64,000 nt of DNA. It comes from SAR202 cluster bacterium (GTDB lineage: Bacteria > Chloroflexota > Dehalococcoidia > Lucifugimonadales > UBA2962). The notes under the pieces were generated by a model, which saw only the letters and a program-made list of their open reading frames with translations, was not told where the DNA came from and made no database searches. Shown here piece by piece: positions 10,890 through 18,913 of this stretch (position 1 is its first letter; each line of letters begins with the position of its first letter). A program made the translations under genes and the position numbers. The stretch covers positions 1-64,000 of the forward strand of contig VFGV01000008.1 in assembly GCA_009392275.1 (NCBI GenBank), given 5' to 3'.

Positions 10890-11336
10890 ATGACTTCAAA
10901 ACAAAAAAATAATCCCAACGACAAAAAGATAGTAATAGTTGGATGTGGAACCTACGGACGAAGCCTCGCAATGGCCCTTGCTAAATCTGGTAACGAGGTA
11001 ATAATAATTGACAGTAATCGAACTAAACTCGAGTCGTTGTCACAATTATCATTGAACAGCGATCTTTTGGTTGGATTTTTGGGTGATGCCACGATAGCTG
11101 CAGACTTGGTTAACATTGATATAGTGAATTCTGATTTATTTATTGCAACAACCAGCTCAGATTCAATCAATGCGTTAGCCGCACAAAAAGCAAAACTTCT
11201 ATTTGGAATAAACAACGTGATTTGTCTTATGTCGGATAAATCTAAGCAATCTTTATATCAAAAGCTTGGAATAAGGATTGTTAACCATACGGAATTAACA
11301 ATTGAATCATTAATCACCTCATCTGTGGAGAGTTAA
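10890..11336 (+). CDS. Single RCK-N (TrkA-N) domain protein
   Basis: 148 residues consisting only of a Rossmann RCK-N domain: IVIVGCGTYGRSLAMALAKSG with an intact GxGxxG, acidic residue after the second strand (IIIDSN), and the VGFLGDATIAADLVNIDI segment typical of TrkA. The C-terminal RCK-C domain is absent. It may pair with the next gene product to rebuild a TrkA-like two-module regulator, since classical TrkA has two fused RCK units. The next gene starts 3 bases downstream at a TTG. Confidence 0.85.
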   Translation: MTSKQKNNPNDKKIVIVGCGTYGRSLAMALAKSGNEVIIIDSNRTKLESLSQLSLNSDLLVGFLGDATIAADLVNIDIVNSDLFIATTSSDSINALAAQKAKLLFGINNVICLMSDKSKQSLYQKLGIRIVNHTELTIESLITSSVES

Positions 11337-11339
11337 ATA

Positions 11340-11999
11340 TTGAACGTAGTAATTTTTGGAGCAAATGAGGTCGGAAGGTCAATTGCCGAATGGTTATTAA
11401 ATGACTGGCATGAAGTATCAATAATTGACGCTGATAATTTCAAATTGCAAGATACAGAAGATGAACTGGGCAGTATTGTTGTGCACGGCGATCCTACTTC
11501 TGAAGAAATTTTACGACTCGCCGGAACTGGTCGTGCTGACATTTTCATTGCTTCCTCTCGAAGTGAAGCTGACAACATGGTGTGCTGCCAAATGGCAAAA
11601 GAAGTTTTTCAAGTCGAGAAAACCATATGTTTGATTTATTCTGAGGAAAATCGATCTTTATTTCAGTTACTAGGAATAGATTCTGTTATAAATATCACTG
11701 CAGTTTCTTTACGATCCATCCAAGAAAACCTAAACGTGGACGCAATATTGCCCTTAATGTATATTCCTGGTTCTACACCTGCCAATCTAATATCTATCAG
11801 AATTGCTGAAGATTCTGAAACCATTGGAGAACCGTTATCAAATTTAACTTTACCTAACGGAGTTTCCATTAAAATGATTATTAGATCAGGTGCAATAATA
11901 GAGGATTCCGTTGAAGACACTATTCTCAGGAGCGGAGACCAGGTATTAGCGATCACTGACTCAATAAACTTAGATCAATTAAAGGAATTATTTCAATGA
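11340..11999 (+). CDS. TrkA-like RCK protein (N and C domains)
   Basis: 219 residues: RCK-N opening NVVIFGANEVGRSIAEWL (a G-x3-VG loop close to that of TrkA) and RCK-C from about residue 140, ending ILRSGDQVLAITDS. The start is TTG at 11340 with GGAG about 10 bases upstream. The stop overlaps the pheA start (ATGA, 11996-11999). Third RCK protein of this locus; probable cytoplasmic gating subunit for the TrkH pore or for an unlinked one. Confidence 0.87.
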   Translation: MNVVIFGANEVGRSIAEWLLNDWHEVSIIDADNFKLQDTEDELGSIVVHGDPTSEEILRLAGTGRADIFIASSRSEADNMVCCQMAKEVFQVEKTICLIYSEENRSLFQLLGIDSVINITAVSLRSIQENLNVDAILPLMYIPGSTPANLISIRIAEDSETIGEPLSNLTLPNGVSIKMIIRSGAIIEDSVEDTILRSGDQVLAITDSINLDQLKELFQ

Positions 12000-12820
12000 C
12001 CCAAAACTTGGGCTATCTAGGCCCTGCTGGCAGCTACGCAGAGCAAGCAGCTATACTTTACGATAATGATGCAAACAAAGTGCCATATCCATCAATTCCA
12101 AGTGTTGTGAAGGCAGTAGAAAAATTCGAGGTTTCTAAAGGGCTAGTTCCAATAGAAAATAGTATTGAAGGATCGGTGACTTACACCCTAGACCTTCTCA
12201 TTCATGACTCTAATCTTTTGATTAATGACGAAATTATTCTTCCCATACATCACAACCTTTTAAGTTCACATGGTACTCACAAAAATGATATCAAGGCTGT
12301 CTACTCACACCCACAAGCACTCGCCCAATGCCGTAAATATCTTGAAAATCAACTGCCAGACGTTGAGCTAGTTGCTTCACTAAGCACATCTGCTGCGGTA
12401 AAAAAACTTTCAGAAGAAAACAATGTTGCTGCAATCGGAAATTTACGCGCCGCAGAAATATATAATGCTCAGGTAATAGATTCCGAAATTGAAGATAACT
12501 CTAATAATGTAACTAGATTCGTAGCTTTATCGGAAAATGACAGTGAAGCTACTGGATATGACAAAACATCTATCTGTTTCAGTTTCAATGTTGATTCTCC
12601 AGGGCTACTGTATAAAGTGATGGGTTTCGTGGCTGAAGAAGGTATCAACTTAGCAAAAGTTGAGTCTAGGCCAAACAAGTTAGAATTGGGACGATATTTC
12701 TTCTTGCTGGATCTGGAAGGACATAGAACAGACAAAAAAATTGCTTCAACCCTATCAGCAATCAAAAATGAGGTTAGCCAATTAAAGATTCTTGGATCGT
12801 ATCCTCAACGTAGTTTGTAG
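11996..12820 (+). CDS. pheA: Prephenate dehydratase
   Basis: 274 residues, a monofunctional PheA converting prephenate to phenylpyruvate in phenylalanine synthesis. The PDT domain (about 1-180) opens GYLGPAGSYAEQAA and carries the catalytic TRF in NNVTRFVALS; an ACT domain (about 195-274) contains the ESRP allosteric motif (VESRPNKLELGRYFF), so feedback control by phenylalanine is expected. Translation is coupled to the preceding TrkA-like gene by a 4-base overlap, an odd partnership that probably reflects genome compaction rather than function. Convergent with ytxH. Confidence 0.95.
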   Translation: MTQNLGYLGPAGSYAEQAAILYDNDANKVPYPSIPSVVKAVEKFEVSKGLVPIENSIEGSVTYTLDLLIHDSNLLINDEIILPIHHNLLSSHGTHKNDIKAVYSHPQALAQCRKYLENQLPDVELVASLSTSAAVKKLSEENNVAAIGNLRAAEIYNAQVIDSEIEDNSNNVTRFVALSENDSEATGYDKTSICFSFNVDSPGLLYKVMGFVAEEGINLAKVESRPNKLELGRYFFLLDLEGHRTDKKIASTLSAIKNEVSQLKILGSYPQRSL

Positions 12821-12838
12821 AGTTAAAGGTTTAATTAG

Positions 12839-13117
12839 TTATGATTCTCGGTTGGCACCGGAGTCTTGAAACCCGGCAATCTGTTCAATCACAGGTGCAA
12901 CTTTATTTCGTACATTTTCCACTGCGGGCCCTACTTCGTCTTTAACCCGGGCTGCCATCTCCTCTGCTCTTTCTCTAACTACTTCGCCATAATCAAAAAG
13001 ATCTGCTCGAGTTTCGGAACCAGGTTTTGGAGCCAACAATATTCCAGCAACGGCACCTATGATTCCTCCAATAATAAAGCCCATCATGAATTGTGAACCT
13101 GAATCTTTATCTGACAT
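12839..13117 (-). CDS. YtxH-domain small membrane-anchored protein
   Basis: 92 residues from the ATG preceded by GAGGAGG (an alternative TTG lies five codons upstream, inside that ribosome site). One N-terminal membrane segment, GFIIGGIIGAVAGILLAPKPG, with the APK-G turn typical of YtxH, then a charged amphipathic helix rich in Glu/Arg/Lys. YtxH proteins are associated with general stress in Gram-positives; the function is unknown. It pairs with the membrane protein just upstream on the same strand. Confidence 0.8.
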   Translation of the reverse strand: MSDKDSGSQFMMGFIIGGIIGAVAGILLAPKPGSETRADLFDYGEVVRERAEEMAARVKDEVGPAVENVRNKVAPVIEQIAGFQDSGANRES

Positions 13118-13143
13118 ATTACTCCTCCTCAAATACGCAAGAG

Positions 13144-13407
13144 TTAATCTTTATTTTTATCTGTTGCATTAAACAAAAATGATGTGGCTTTAGCTATGCC
13201 TGCTAATAAACCTGAGCTTGCAGCAGTTGAATTTAAAGCTCCTGATATTGTGGACATAACTTGTTCAACTCCCCCTACGATTCTTCTACATGAATCAACC
13301 AATGCAGTGAACTTAATAAATCCGACAATTGCTACAATTCCGAGTATAGCGCAAAGTACAATTATTGATATATCGCGTATTATCGCTACAACGTTAGAAA
13401 AATCCAT
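13144..13407 (-). CDS. Small membrane protein, DUF948-like
   Basis: 87 residues: an N-terminal hydrophobic helix (IISIIVLCAILGIVAIVGF-type, about 10-35) followed by a soluble helix with spaced Val/Ser residues. The topology and the neighbouring ytxH fit the DUF948/YtxH pairs seen in other bacteria, but sequence similarity to DUF948 is weak by eye. No function is assigned. Confidence 0.65.
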   Translation of the reverse strand: MDFSNVVAIIRDISIIVLCAILGIVAIVGFIKFTALVDSCRRIVGGVEQVMSTISGALNSTAASSGLLAGIAKATSFLFNATDKNKD

Positions 13408-13432
13408 TTTTAATACTCACAATCAAATAAAA

Positions 13433-14422
13433 CTAAGGTTTTATTAACATCCTAAAAGACCCATCAGTATCCTGTCTTTGGGTCAAAATCTCGTGCCCGG
13501 CTTTTTCGGACCATACAATAACATCATATGAATTTAAAACATCAGGTATTATTACCTCTACAAAAGATTCTTTGTCTAATGTAATTTGTTCTTCTAAAGC
13601 CGCAATTATACCTGCACAGGTTTTACCTTTCCCGTCTATAATTTTCCACCCATTAGAACTATTACCATTTGTTATAACTGGCGATTGTACTCCATCGAGA
13701 ACATCAATTTCACCAAATTTTCGTAATTCAACTTGCCGCCTAAATTCTGCAACTGATTCTGAATATACTCCTGCATCCCTATTGCCTTTAGAACAAACCG
13801 CTCCTCGAACTCCCACAATATCTGGATTCACTCTGGCTAATTCATCTAAATCAGACATCTTTAGGTGGCCAGAAAGAGCCGTGCTCATTCCATCTGACTT
13901 ACCTTCCATTACCATTTCCTTTAGTTTAGCTTCAGGTATAAAGTCAAATAAATTACGACCGTCTTTAGTCAATGTATCAATTAACCACCCATCACAAAGA
14001 CCGTCGCGAGCAAGTTTAGGCATGAGATGAGGGTCTAAGCCATCGTCATAAAGTAAGTTGTCTGCAAATAGTGATCCAATTAATTTAGTTTCCGTACCCT
14101 CCAAAGCTTCTTTTGATGCCTGTAAAACCTCAACCGATTTATCATAATCTGCCTGCATAAACCCTACTTTTACAGAAGTCGCATTCATTCTTCCAGCGGC
14201 CCAAGCAGCCATTGCTACTGTGCCTTCTTGATTAGGCACTACTCCTAACGTTAATGAAGCATGTATTTCCATAGGAACTGCTTCCCTTACAGATTTAAAA
14301 ATATTTGGTTTGGCAGAACCTACTAGAGCCTCTTGTAAGTTTTTGACATCTATTATGTCTGCTCCACCTTTCATCGCTTCATGTGCCTCATTTAAATTCT
14401 GGACACTTACCATTAACATCAT
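13433..14422 (-). CDS. MfnB-like (5-formylfuran-3-yl)methyl phosphate synthase fused to TusA-like domain
   Basis: 329 residues. Residues about 1-240 match the DUF556/MfnB family, which in methanogens condenses two glyceraldehyde-3-phosphates to the furan of methanofuran. The catalytic segment GGADIIDVKNLQEALVGS (about 19-36) is plain, with the Schiff-base-type Lys in VDVKN position. Residues about 255-329 look like a TusA/SirA sulfur-carrier domain: IDGKGKTCAGI (the DxxGxxC motif, with CA in place of CP), then DVIVWSEKAGHEI and DGSFRMLIKP. ATG with GGAGAG 8 bases upstream. The two-domain arrangement is unusual, and whether this organism makes a furan cofactor is unknown. Confidence 0.82.
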   Translation of the reverse strand: MMLMVSVQNLNEAHEAMKGGADIIDVKNLQEALVGSAKPNIFKSVREAVPMEIHASLTLGVVPNQEGTVAMAAWAAGRMNATSVKVGFMQADYDKSVEVLQASKEALEGTETKLIGSLFADNLLYDDGLDPHLMPKLARDGLCDGWLIDTLTKDGRNLFDFIPEAKLKEMVMEGKSDGMSTALSGHLKMSDLDELARVNPDIVGVRGAVCSKGNRDAGVYSESVAEFRRQVELRKFGEIDVLDGVQSPVITNGNSSNGWKIIDGKGKTCAGIIAALEEQITLDKESFVEVIIPDVLNSYDVIVWSEKAGHEILTQRQDTDGSFRMLIKP

Positions 14423-14466
14423 CGTTTTTGCTCTCCAATACTGTACATTAATTATAATTTTATCAA

Positions 14467-15435
14467 TTACTGGCCAAAAAGATTATCCAATTGATTTTTA
14501 AGGCTATTTTTATCCGTTACTGACATGTCAGTTAAAGGACTCCGCACGCTTCCACCAGTCATTCCCATTAACTCTCCCCAGTATTTACAAAGAGGGACCG
14601 GCATTGCTCCCTTTTGGTTCGTGACCACATGTTGCCACCATTGGTCAGAAATCGCTTTTATAGGTTTAATATGTTTGTCGTAATACTCTTTATCCAAGTC
14701 TCCTGACATGGCTCTTTCTACAAATGAGACATAATGATTTGAACCTGGCTTATCAAACCTCCAGTCAGATGTGTTTGCAAACATGACTTGCTGATTAAAA
14801 CCCATTTCATTGCCAGTAAATAAAATCCATTCGTCTGGGGTTGAAATAATCGCATCATTACCAACATTTAAGTGTGTATTAATCGATATGTCTTTATTAA
14901 AGCTAGCCTCCTTCACTCCCACCACATTACTAATCTGACAAACCTTTCCAAGCCAATTCTCATCTAATACTATGCCGAACTGTGGGGAATTATAAAACAT
15001 GATTGCAAGATCTGTGTTCGCCGCCACATCCTCAACAAACTCTAACACCTGTTCTTCTTTACGAGTAACAAAATATGGAGCTGCCAAGATCAAGAGATCA
15101 AAACCTATTGATTGAACATAACCAGCAAAATTAATAACGTTCTTAAGTGATGTATCAGTTATGTGAGCAGCAATTAACCAGTCATGTCTACCTTCATCTG
15201 AAACCACATCATAAACTTTAAGTCTTTCTTGTTCAGTTAGAGACCAAAACTCACCCATACCCCAAGTACATCCGATACCCTTAGTACCTAAACTCTTTAT
15301 GTGCTTTATATCAGCACGAATACCTGGTTCATTTATCTGATTATCTTCGTTAAAGGAAGTCATTAAAGTTGACCACTGGCCGCGCAGATTTTCCCGCGCC
15401 CAGTCCATCGCTTCATTTTTGGAATACTCTGCCAA
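14467..15435 (-). CDS. DapA/NAL-family Schiff-base aldolase
   Basis: 322 residues from a TTG 7 bases after GAGGAG; an in-frame TTG farther up overlaps that site. It is a (beta/alpha)8 class I aldolase: TSFNEDNQINEPGIRADIKHI is the N-terminal substrate loop, YNSPQFG (near 165) corresponds to the YNxP motif, and GVKEAS carries the Schiff-base lysine. It lacks the GTTGE motif of true DapA (it has CTWGMGEFWS instead), and a real dapA lies at 51696. So it is probably a different aldolase or dehydratase of this superfamily, substrate unknown. A promoter is visible at 15483-15511. Confidence 0.85.
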   Translation of the reverse strand: MAEYSKNEAMDWARENLRGQWSTLMTSFNEDNQINEPGIRADIKHIKSLGTKGIGCTWGMGEFWSLTEQERLKVYDVVSDEGRHDWLIAAHITDTSLKNVINFAGYVQSIGFDLLILAAPYFVTRKEEQVLEFVEDVAANTDLAIMFYNSPQFGIVLDENWLGKVCQISNVVGVKEASFNKDISINTHLNVGNDAIISTPDEWILFTGNEMGFNQQVMFANTSDWRFDKPGSNHYVSFVERAMSGDLDKEYYDKHIKPIKAISDQWWQHVVTNQKGAMPVPLCKYWGELMGMTGGSVRSPLTDMSVTDKNSLKNQLDNLFGQ

Positions 15436-15482
15436 ACGAAATCTCCTCAAAATTATTCGAGTCTGGATATTACTAAAAAAAG

Positions 15483-15511
15483 TTGTAAGGTTGTGACAAA
15501 ATCATTGTCAA
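15483..15511 (-). promoter_or_regulatory. Promoter for the DapA-family aldolase gene
   Basis: On the minus strand TTGACA (15506-15511) and TTACAA (15483-15488) are separated by 17 bases. It lies about 50 bases before the proposed start, in the gap after recG. The -35 is perfect; the -10 is weaker. Confidence 0.5.
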
Positions 15512-15571
15512 TTCCACTATTATACGGGGATCAAAACGTTTTTGTATTAACTGTTTTGGTTTTATACTCGA

Positions 15572-17998
15572 TCAATCCGAAAAAACAAATGATTTATCCA
15601 ATATCGTCGATAGCCTACTAGCAAGTCTTAGGTTTTGATCAGCCTCTAGGCCAGGATCTTGTTCTAGTATCATCGCTGCTTCCTTGCGTGCTTGGCTGGT
15701 AGTCTCTAAATCACTTATTCGAGCGACTTTTAAAATTGGCAACCCACTTTGTCGCGTACCTATGGCATCGCCAGGTCCCCTAATCCGAAGATCTTCCTCC
15801 GCAAGTTCAAATCCATCGGAAACATTTTCAATCACCCTTAATCTTTCAATGCTTTCAGACCCCAAGCTATCAGACAGTAGCAAGCAATAGCTTTGATCAT
15901 CACTTCTACCAACCCGGCCTCTAAATTGATGTAATTGCGCCAGTCCAAATCTATCAGCGCCATCAATAACCATAACCGTCGCATTTGGCACATCTATACC
16001 AACCTCAATAACTGATGTTGACACCAAGACGTTAAGTTCTCCCTTTATAAATTGCTGCATTACGGTTTCTTTTTGCTGGGTTTTCATCCTACCGTGGAGC
16101 AATCCAACTTTATATTCTCTAAATACATCGGCTGACAAACGGTGATGCTCCTCAATTGCTGATCTCGCATTTACGGAATCCGACTCTTCAATCAAAGGGA
16201 AAACAATAAAAGCTTGATGCCCTTCATTTAATTCTTGCTTCACAAAATCGTATGCAGCTGACCGTTGATCGCCTGCAATCCACCTAGTCTTAACTTGCTT
16301 GCGACCTATCGGCATTTCATCCAGAACTGATACGTCAGAATCACCATAGAGTGTAAGGGCCAAAGACCTGGGTATTGGAGTAGCAGACATGGATAAAATA
16401 TGGGGTTTTATTTCCCGGTCTCCCAATGATGAGCGTTGCATAACTCCAAAACGATGCTGCTCATCAACAACACCTACTGCCAAATTACTTATATCGACTG
16501 ATGATTGTATTAAAGCATGCGTCCCAACCACGATGTCTATACCTTCATCCGAGATCAATTTTGCCAATCTATCCTTGGATGTTTTTTTAAGGCTGCCAGT
16601 TAATAAAGCAATGTTTACATCTCGCTTATTATCGAATTTTATTTCGATATAATCTTTGTGTTTAATTAAATTCACCGCTGCATTTTGAAGTAAACGAACC
16701 AAAGTCAAATAGTGTTGTTCAGCTAAAAGTTCTGTTGGAGCCATAAAAGCACCCTGAAAACCCGAGTCGACTGCTTTTAAAAGTGCAACAGCAGCTATCA
16801 CAGTTTTTCCACTGCCGACGTCTCCTTGAAGTAGTCGAATCATCGGCTTTGAGTCCGCAAGGTCTTTATTAACTTCAGAAAGCACTCGAGTCTGTGCATC
16901 AGTTAATATGAATGGTAATGAGGCAATAAACCTAGTAACTAGATCAGATTTGCCTTTTAACGGGATCCCTTCACTCTGAGTATGCCATTCATTTCTACGT
17001 TTCAAAACCGACAGTTGTATCATCATCAGCTCATCGAAAGCTAGCCGTCTCCTTGCAGAGGTAAGTTCACTATCTGAATCAGGAAAATGTATTTTAGAAA
17101 TCGCTGTTTTTAAATCCATCAGACCTTGTCTTTGTAAAACTACTTTCGGCATGTATTCAATTACTTGACCTAAACCAACATCCAAGCTTGCTTTAACAAG
17201 CCTCCTTAAAGTACGTACAGGTAATTTATCGGTGGCTGGGTATATGGGTACCATTCTACCTGCATGCATAAGGTTTTCCTGGCCGGACAATATTTCGTAT
17301 GCTGGCGACTCAAATATATGGCGGCCTTTAAAAGTTTTAACAATGCCACTTATTACAATATTAGTTCCTGAGCGTAATGACCTAGCAAGGTAACCTTGAT
17401 TGTGCCATATAGCTTTAATATTTCCCGTATCATCACCTAAAATTGCCTGCGTGGAAGTGCTACGTCCTCGATTTCCATACCTGCTTTCAGTTGCTTCCCA
17501 TACGGAAGCAATAATAGTCTGTTCCAATCCATGCTTAAGTTCTGATATTTTCACAATACGTCTAAAGTCATTGTGCCTGTGTGGAAAGTGATAAAGGGCA
17601 TCTTCAATATTATAGATACCAAGTTTCTTCAGTTGCGGTATGTATTTTCGTATGCCTCCAGAAATCTTCAGTCGTGATATTGGAGACAGTAACTTCAGAT
17701 CATTTGTATTTGAGGAAGCTGAACTGCGTCTTATATTCTTTCTGTCCTCAGTATTTGTTCTAAAACGCTGAATGATTTCGTTTATCCAAGCTTTCCTCTC
17801 TTCGTGTGAGAGAATCGCATAAGACGAACTCCGGCCTATAACTGGACTAAGTTCAGAGGACCACTTGTTAATAAAATTGTCGATTCCTCCGATCACAGCT
17901 CTATCTTCGTAGCCAGATGCAATTTCTTGCTCAATTATTCTTCTTAAAATTTCCGTCTTGGAAGTGTTTTTACTAGTTCTATGAGCGGAAGTTGACAT
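15572..17998 (-). CDS. recG: ATP-dependent DNA helicase RecG
   Basis: 808 residues, somewhat longer than the usual 680-780 because of an N-terminal extension of about 100 residues. RecG reverses stalled forks and resolves Holliday junctions. Seen: wedge/OB domain around 150-240 (YNIEDALYHFPHRHNDFRR, then DDTGNIKAIWHN); Walker A GDVGSGKTVIAA; DEQHRFGVMQR in the DExH box; SATPIPRSLALTLYGD; and the helicase C motif QFRGRVGRSDDQSYC. The ATG at 17998 has no close ribosome site; an AGGAGG about 33-38 bases upstream is followed by no ATG/GTG/TTG, so the exact start is uncertain. Confidence 0.95.
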   Translation of the reverse strand: MSTSAHRTSKNTSKTEILRRIIEQEIASGYEDRAVIGGIDNFINKWSSELSPVIGRSSSYAILSHEERKAWINEIIQRFRTNTEDRKNIRRSSASSNTNDLKLLSPISRLKISGGIRKYIPQLKKLGIYNIEDALYHFPHRHNDFRRIVKISELKHGLEQTIIASVWEATESRYGNRGRSTSTQAILGDDTGNIKAIWHNQGYLARSLRSGTNIVISGIVKTFKGRHIFESPAYEILSGQENLMHAGRMVPIYPATDKLPVRTLRRLVKASLDVGLGQVIEYMPKVVLQRQGLMDLKTAISKIHFPDSDSELTSARRRLAFDELMMIQLSVLKRRNEWHTQSEGIPLKGKSDLVTRFIASLPFILTDAQTRVLSEVNKDLADSKPMIRLLQGDVGSGKTVIAAVALLKAVDSGFQGAFMAPTELLAEQHYLTLVRLLQNAAVNLIKHKDYIEIKFDNKRDVNIALLTGSLKKTSKDRLAKLISDEGIDIVVGTHALIQSSVDISNLAVGVVDEQHRFGVMQRSSLGDREIKPHILSMSATPIPRSLALTLYGDSDVSVLDEMPIGRKQVKTRWIAGDQRSAAYDFVKQELNEGHQAFIVFPLIEESDSVNARSAIEEHHRLSADVFREYKVGLLHGRMKTQQKETVMQQFIKGELNVLVSTSVIEVGIDVPNATVMVIDGADRFGLAQLHQFRGRVGRSDDQSYCLLLSDSLGSESIERLRVIENVSDGFELAEEDLRIRGPGDAIGTRQSGLPILKVARISDLETTSQARKEAAMILEQDPGLEADQNLRLASRLSTILDKSFVFSD

Positions 17999-18067
17999 AG
18001 CTTTAGAGTTATTTTGCTTTGAGATTTTTAAGTCCTCCTGACTTAATTCACTTTAACTTTGAGCACC

Positions 18068-18904
18068 TTATTTGGTTAACAAAGCAATCCCTAGAGCACC
18101 TGGTCCAGCATGAGTACCTAATCCTGGACCCATACGAACTAAAATAGGTTTCGCATCATCTGTAGTCAAATCGCTTAGACTTTCGATTATCCCAGATGTT
18201 TCTTCAGGGTCAGTGCTATACATAACTGCAGCCTCTTCTAAATTACCAAATTCCATTGCTGTTTCAACAAGTTTGTTTATACCTTTTCTACGGCTTCTGG
18301 GCCGAGCAAACGGGTGAACTTCTCCATCCGACAATCTTAAAATCGGCTTAAAATTCAATAACCCTCCGAGCAATGCAGCTCCCTTGCCTAACCTACCGCC
18401 TCTTTGTAGATATTCGAGTGTATCTAAAAGCGCAAAACACTGTACTTTAGGAATAGCATTATTGACTTTGTCATAGATTGTTTCCAAATCATCTCCATTT
18501 TCAACAGCTTTAGCAGCAACTAAAGCCAGCATTCCAATACCCATAGATGCTTGCTGAGAATCCACCACTTTAATCGGGCACCCAGATTCGATGCTCGCAG
18601 CTCCTTGAACTGCTGAGTTATAAGTACCGCTTAATTTAGAAGATACATGGATTGAGATAATCCCATCCGCCTGACTAGACAATCTCTTGTACAACTCAGC
18701 AAATTCTCCAACTGCTGGTACAGATGTAGCAGGCCATTCGCCACCTGCAACACGTTCATAAAAGTTATCTGCAGTTAAATCCACGCCATCTTTATATTCA
18801 TCTTCTCCAAAACGAACAATTAATGGCATGACGTTAATCCCATATTTCTCGATGAGACCACTGGGCATATCCGAAATACTGTCAACTACTATTTTAATAC
18901 TCAC
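18068..18904 (-). CDS. DegV family fatty-acid-binding protein (FakB-like)
   Basis: 278 residues, starting at GTG after GGAGA. Family features: IKIVVDSISDMP at the start (the DS-D-x3 motif), TSVPAVGEFAELY with TS that binds the carboxylate/phosphate, SSKLSGTYNSA in the middle, and the C-terminal GPGLGTHAGPGALG. In Firmicutes FakB presents a fatty acid to the kinase FakA for conversion to acyl-phosphate. The FakA-like gene lies 9 bases upstream on the same strand, supporting the same role here. Confidence 0.92.
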   Translation of the reverse strand: MSIKIVVDSISDMPSGLIEKYGINVMPLIVRFGEDEYKDGVDLTADNFYERVAGGEWPATSVPAVGEFAELYKRLSSQADGIISIHVSSKLSGTYNSAVQGAASIESGCPIKVVDSQQASMGIGMLALVAAKAVENGDDLETIYDKVNNAIPKVQCFALLDTLEYLQRGGRLGKGAALLGGLLNFKPILRLSDGEVHPFARPRSRRKGINKLVETAMEFGNLEEAAVMYSTDPEETSGIIESLSDLTTDDAKPILVRMGPGLGTHAGPGALGIALLTK

Positions 18905-18913
18905 TAAACTCTC

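Noticed and set aside
14467..15435. Second dapA for lysine synthesis
   Set aside because: It lacks the GTTGE motif and is unlinked to asd/dapB, whereas 51696-52595 has every DapA hallmark; kept as a generic aldolase.
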